Positions 59,483 to 64,000 of a DNA stretch of 64,000 nt are shown here, in pieces. The notes beneath the pieces were generated by a model that had not been told where the DNA came from, did no database searches, and saw only the letters and a program-made list of their open reading frames with translations. Both the position numbers and the translations under genes were made by a program. Source of the DNA: Lagopus muta (taxonomy: Eukaryota > Chordata > Aves > Galliformes > Phasianidae); the NCBI RefSeq assembly GCF_023343835.1, contig NC_064435.1:83896134-83960133 (forward strand). Reading direction: 5' to 3'. Each line of letters begins with the position of its first letter. Positions within the stretch are counted from its first letter, which is position 1.

Positions 59483-59512
<30 letters not shown>
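59483..59512 (+). repeat. A30 homopolymer
   Basis: Thirty A in a row in the convergent intergenic region. No source gene for a retroposed tail is recognised upstream of it. Confidence 0.9.
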
Positions 59513-59516
<4 letters not shown>

Positions 59517-60040
59517 AGAGGAAGTGTAAGAAAAATCCCTTGTTTGCACACTCTAGGAAGCCTCTACCTATCAACATAAATTGTGTGTATGCATTCAATA
59601 TGCAGAAATACCACCTGTCCCATCAACGAGGGCAGAGCAGAGCCGAGCCAACACCTGTATGAAAACCACAGGGGAGTTTTACAGCAGCGTGAGTGGGGCT
59701 GGTGTGTGGTTACAGAGGACGTGTCTCACTCTGAACTGAATGGCCTCCAAGCTTATGAAAAATGAGTAGTCTCAAGTAACTATTTTATAGCAGTTTTGTG
59801 CCTTAAATGGAAGGGAGACACTCTGATATTAAAACTTGTTTATTTACATTGTTACATTTTACAGGAAAATCGGTTTAAGAAGTCACTGCTTCTTTTTCTT
59901 CATAGTTGCAGCATTTTGAAGATGTTAAGACAGATTTGAAGGATTTAAAATACATCTTATTCCAGCCTTCCTGACTGGCCTGGATCTGCAAGGTGAGACC
60001 ATCTTGGTGGTGGTTGGTTTTTTTCTTCCTATTTTTTTCT

Positions 60041-60059
60041 TTTTTTTTTTTTTTTTTTT
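60041..60059 (+). repeat. T19 homopolymer in a T-rich stretch
   Basis: Nineteen T within a longer T-rich block (60018-60120) that yields a spurious poly-lysine frame on the minus strand. Confidence 0.9.
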
Positions 60060-60754
60060 CCCCTCAGCCCTTTGAGCTTCAAGTAAGGCATTCATTTTTT
60101 TCTTTTCTTTCTTTTTATGAGGTTTAAGCAAAACAAAAGACAATCAATTCCTGTGAGGTTTGTTGCCATAATGTACTTTAACTTTTAACGTGCTTACGTT
60201 GTCCGTGCTGGTAGTTAAATACCATTTACATTGAAATGTGAAAGGACTCCGTTCATCCTAATATCTGTGCTTGGACATACAACCGTTGGTTGCCTTTCAT
60301 AGACAAATGGTTCAGCTGTTTGCTTGGTGTTCTACTTTGCTGGTTCTTATGATATTATCTGCCTTTATGCTTTTCTAGTGGTGGTCCTTGTCTTACGCTG
60401 ATATCTGCAGAGGTTGGAAGCTTCTACTGGTCAAACACCTGTCTGTATGACTTCTTTATGCCCTTTCCTTGCTCTCCATAAGCACTTATTGTGGCTGCAG
60501 CCATGCTGTTACCAGCTAGGCTGGCCAGCCAGCCTCTTGTCCTGGGACAAGACTTCCTCCCTTTGCACCTACTGTCTCCAAGACCCCCATGGTGAAGATC
60601 AGCTCAAGGGGAAAACTGGCTCAGGATGTGGAGAAAGATCAGAGGAACAGGACTTGATGGAACGCTTCCTCTCTCTGTGGGTCCATGCTGCTGTTTAGTT
60701 CCCTGTTTTGTTCCCTGCTGGCTCTCAGACACATGATCTGATTTTTGGGTGGTT

Positions 60755-61205
60755 CTTTGTAGAGTCAGGAGTTGGACTCAATGATCCTCAAAGAATCATT
60801 AAAGTTGGAAAAGACCTAAGATCATCTAGTCCAACTGCCAACCCTTCCCTACCATGCCCTTTAACCGTGTCTCTTAGCGACACATCTACACATTTCTTGA
60901 ATACCTCCAGGGACTGTGGCTCCACCAATTCCTTGGGCAGCCTGTGCCAGTCAACCACTCATTAAGAAGCAGCTCTTCCTAATATCCAACCTGAACCTCT
61001 CCTAGTACAACTTGAGGCTATTACCTCTCATCCTATCACTAGTTACTTGGGAGAACATGCTGACATCTCACTCTAACTTCCCTTCAGGTCATTGTAGAGA
61101 GTGATAAGGTCTTCCTGGAGTCTCCTCCAGACTGAACAATCTCAGTTCCCTCAGCTGTTTCTGTAAGACTTTGGATTACTTAGGATCCTGTCCAACTCAG
61201 GATAT
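60755..61205 (-). mobile_element. CR1 LINE fragments, tail-to-tail pair downstream of ELOVL2
   Basis: From about 60790 rightwards the plus strand reads as a reverse-complement CR1: 'gaatcattaaagttggaaaagacctaagatcatctagtccaac', 'acatctacacatttcttgaatacctccagggac', 'cttgaggctattacctctcatcctatcactagttac'. Directly left (60755-60788) is a short plus-oriented tail remnant, 'gttggactcaatgatcctca', so two 3' ends abut. Confidence 0.85.
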
Positions 61206-61540
61206 TCTATATTCTATGTAGAATATTCTACGGCTTTGCATGTGTGGTTCCTTTCCTTCCTAACTGGGATCCCACAGGGTGATGGCAGGGCTGTCGTGAT
61301 CACAAAAGGGTTTTTGTGGAGAGAATTTAAATACATCAGGCTGGAGGAGCCCACAACTATTTCACTGTGGAAAAGGGGAAGGACAAGAGGCTGTGACTCC
61401 TCTGTTAGAGACTTTGAAGGGGGCTAGGTTAGAAAAAGGCACAGCAAAGGTTCCCAAAGCTAACCTAAGCTGTTTTTAATTTGTAATCGTTTAAGTGGGA
61501 AGTAAACACAGCCAATTGAAGCAGCAGCACTGTGCTGTTT

Positions 61541-61567
61541 TTTGTTTGTTTGTTTGTTTGTTTTTTT
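61541..61567 (+). repeat. (GTTT)n repeat
   Basis: Tandem GTTT units just beyond the first candidate ELOVL2 polyadenylation signal. Confidence 0.9.
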
Positions 61568-61713
61568 GTGAGACACGGCATCACAACTGCAGGCTGGAAA
61601 TTGATTTGCTTCCCCTACTGTAGAAAGTGCAGGAATTCCTTTATGATGTATTTGGCTCCTTTTGAGGTTTACTTCGAACGCTTCCTTCACCTTTTGTGAA
61701 TATTTAGCACACT

Positions 61714-62531
61714 TTTATTTTTTTGCTTCAGATAAAGTATTTGTATATGGTAACTTTGTGCATGTTTACACTCCAGGAACCTATCTTGTCTAAGTTGCTG
61801 AGCTCCAGTTTATTCCAAAATCCGTTTATCATAGAATGGCTTAGGTTGGGTGAGACCTTACACATCATCTAGTTCCATCCCTCTGCCATCCAACTTGGCC
61901 TCGAGCACTTGAAGTGATGGGGAATCCACAACCTCTCCAGGCAGCTGTGCCAGTGCTTCGCCTCCCTCTTAGTGAAGAGTTCCTTCCTAATAACTAATCT
62001 GTATTTCCCCTTTTATAGTTTAAAACCTTTCCTCCTTGTCCTATCAGTATCAGACTGTAAGGAGTTGGTCTTTCTCCTCCTTATAAGCTCCCTTCAAGTA
62101 TTGGCAGGCCCCAGTAAGATCTCCTCGGCACCTTCTCTTTTCTGAGCTAAACAAGTCCCACTTCCTCAGCCTGTCTTCATAGGAGGAAGTGCTCAAGGTG
62201 TCAGTCTAGCAGAGCCCTAACCTTTTGAAGACCCTGAATGTTTCCATCCAGTGCTTTATAAGGTGTTTTTATGCCAGCAGTACAAATCACGAATATTTTC
62301 TTTTTCACGTGAGAAAGACGTTGGCCTTATTGTTCTGATGGTGTTCTATGACAGGGCAAATAAACTTACTGTGTTAAAACTTAAATAGCAATACATTAAT
62401 GAGTGTCTGGTACAAATAACCGATAGGTATAATCAAATAGGTTTTAAGCTAAAGCCTGTAATTCAGTCTCTTGTTTCATTTTCTTCTTTTCTTTTTTCTT
62501 AGAAAAAAGAAGATCCCAGGAAGTACTGTAC
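61714..62531 (-). other. ELOVL2: ELOVL2 3' UTR (to first AATAAA)
   Basis: Minus-strand sequence after the ELOVL2 stop reaches an AATAAA at 61714-61719 (TTTATT on plus). A CR1 fragment (61828-62240) occupies half of it, inserted in the same orientation as the gene. Human ELOVL2 has a long 3' UTR, so the signals at 59839 and 58975 may also be used. Confidence 0.45.
61828..62240 (-). mobile_element. CR1 LINE fragment in the ELOVL2 3' UTR region
   Basis: The plus strand begins ATCATAGAATGGCTTAGG and continues 'catcatctagttccatccctctgcc', 'aacctctccaggcagctgtgccagtgc', 'ttagtgaagagttccttcctaataactaatct' and 'ctcagcctgtcttcatagg'. This is a reverse-complement CR1 tail, sense to ELOVL2, and longer than most copies here. 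Confidence 0.9.
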
Positions 62532-63236
62532 TTATTGTGCTTTCTTATTGTTCAGGAATCCATTTGAAGCAGCAAAGTAGTTCTTATGGAATCCATTCTT
62601 GACTTCTGTTGTGACAGGGGTTTCCTTTGCAGCTGTTCTTGAAGGTGCTTTCTGGTATGTCTACAAAAGCAAAATTTCGAGTAGCTAGTTGCATTTGTTT
62701 AAAGCAATAAAAGCTGAATGCTATTTCTGGTTAACTGTAAAATAGAGATGCCTAGTGTTTGTTGATGTGGATATACACTTGCTTCACACTTTAAGGGAAC
62801 AGCATTAGTTTTGCTGCTGCACATGATATAACCTGACTGGTATTACCTGTAATACTTCTTGGTGTCGAGAAGGATTTTAAGCCTTTCTCACTGGATGCTG
62901 TATGTATGCAGGCAGGCTGGAACAGTCCTTGCTGAAAACGTGTATATTCACATATAGATGTGAGTGTGAATTTATTTTAAGTACTGACCCTTGTTCTACC
63001 TGTTTGACATATGGTTTGCAACAAGAGCAATGTGCAAAAATTTTGTTTTCCCCCTCTCCTTATCCTTCTCAAAAGGGGAAAGAGAGAGAGAGGCTGCTTA
63101 CCTTAATGTAAAAGTTAACGAAGAGGATGACCAGTGTGGCCATGTAGGAAGACTGGAACATGAGGCAGCCAAAGGGAAACCCACACGGCTTCACAGCTGC
63201 GCTGAGCGTGTGCACAATGGTGAGCAGGAACTGGAT
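62532..63236 (-). CDS. ELOVL2: ELOVL2, very long chain fatty acid elongase 2 (3' part: last two coding exons)
   Basis: ER membrane 3-ketoacyl-CoA synthase that elongates C20-C22 polyunsaturated fatty acids, needed for DHA synthesis. Two exons on the minus strand: 63102-63236 and 62532-62660 (stop TAA at 62532-62534). They join in phase 0. The first gives a transmembrane-rich block with [11 protein letters not shown] and [19 protein letters not shown]; the second a hydrophilic tail with [16 protein letters not shown] ending NNKKAQ, whose KKAQ is a KKXX-type ER retrieval signal. The tail resembles the human ELOVL2 tail and not ELOVL5. The catalytic HXXHH box and N-terminal part lie beyond the right edge of the window. 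The sequence 63237-64000 is intron without other features. Confidence 0.95.
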
Positions 63237-64000
63237 CTGGAGTAAAAAGATCGTGCCTGAATGTTTACTAAGGAAGGACTGACACCAGCTAAATCGTGTG
63301 TAATAACCTTACCTAGTTCTGCTCTTTGAAACTTGGAGTGGTTCCTTTCTGAACACGTGAATGTATGGTGAGGGTTAGGTTAAAATGATGCTCTTACGAC
63401 TTAAAAAAAAAAAAAATAAAAAGATAATGGAGCTGGATGTTTCCAGGAGTTTTTAGGTCAAATGGTTGGCAAAATGAGAGCTCTTTTAATAGGGATTGTT
63501 ATGTTTTTAGGCTGTGTCATGCAAGCACAGTGTTGTCTCTGGGCAGAAACCTGAGAAAACACTGGAGACTTGAGGCAATAGCTTTACAAGTCTGAACAGA
63601 AAAAAGGAAATCCAAGGTGCAAGAAGGTTAGACAGACTGGTGTTAGTCAGGGACAGGGAAAAACAAAGTAAAAATGGCAGAGAAGGGGGGGCTGTCAATG
63701 TTTAGGGCTGTGAACCACAGCTTCTATCTTGTCCAAGAGCTGTTTATGTCATCCTCTATTTTATAGTTGTATTGTAGTTACATATCTTGTTAGAAGGAAT
63801 CTCATTCTCACTTGAATGAGACACCAATAATAATAAAAAAAAAAGTGACAATTTTTGAGCATCATTCCAGTTACTAAATTTTACTGGGCTGTACTAATGA
63901 ATTAACCTTCATAATAGCTTTGTTATAATTTAATGCTACAAGTGTCAGTATTTGCTTGCCGTTCCTTTTGCTCCCTCTAGCATTTCTGAAGAATTTCTGT

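Larger units (their letters stand above)
54474..61713. other. Convergent intergenic region between SYCP2L and ELOVL2
   Basis: About 7 kb separates the two gene tails. It is largely unique AT-rich sequence with simple repeats (GTT repeat near 58813, A30 at 59483-59512, T-run at 60041-60059) and CR1 pieces at 60755-61205. One open stretch at 56628-56744 is listed separately. Minus-strand AATAAA signals at 58975-58980 and 59839-59844 could serve long ELOVL2 3' ends. No conserved gene is recognised. Confidence 0.55.

Noticed and set aside
59925-60143. Lysine-rich minus-strand open frame
   Set aside because: It arises from the poly-T stretch on the plus strand and has no start context or homology.
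60795-62240. Open frames inside CR1 pieces
   Set aside because: They lie in 5'-truncated LINE tails without reverse-transcriptase motifs.

Overview
The window is vertebrate nuclear DNA, almost certainly from a bird and most likely a galliform close to chicken. The evidence is the CR1-type LINE fragments scattered on both strands, the compact GC-rich CpG promoters, the intron-rich genes with GT-AG junctions, and a gene order MAK - GCM2 - SYCP2L - ELOVL2 that matches the block on human 6p24. The exact species cannot be fixed from the sequence alone. There is no prokaryotic content: no operons, CRISPR, IS elements, rRNA or tRNA was seen.

Layout. Positions 1-23.3 kb hold MAK (male germ cell-associated kinase) on the minus strand. 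It has 13 constitutive coding exons giving 625 aa, one alternative 75-nt exon, a non-coding first exon in a CpG island, and the whole 3' end. From 23.3 to 26.4 kb is non-coding sequence with one CR1 piece. From 26.4 to 32.0 kb lies GCM2 on the minus strand, 5 exons and 471 aa. Its start codon is 906 bp from that of SYCP2L, which runs on the plus strand from 32.9 to 54.2 kb (35 coding exons, 927 aa in this model). The two genes are head to head across one CpG-rich block. From 54.3 to 61.7 kb is a non-coding stretch with no gene I can defend. From 61.7 kb to the end is the 3' end of ELOVL2 on the minus strand (last two coding exons and 3' UTR), tail to tail with SYCP2L.

The genes do not form one pathway. 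MAK is a ciliary and germ-cell kinase, GCM2 a parathyroid transcription factor, SYCP2L an oocyte chromosome-axis/centromere protein, and ELOVL2 an ER fatty-acid elongase. The exon models were built by hand from open frames, splice sites and phase, and they join in frame from start to stop for the three complete genes.

Most interesting observations: (1) a SYCP2L intron that appears to use AT-AC ends with a U2-like donor; (2) an exactly 75-nt, phase-neutral MAK exon that fits the retina-enriched exon known in mammals, with a CU-repeat directly upstream of its acceptor; (3) the shared GCM2/SYCP2L promoter region; (4) a possible RFX X-box in the MAK promoter. I found no wholly new biological system.
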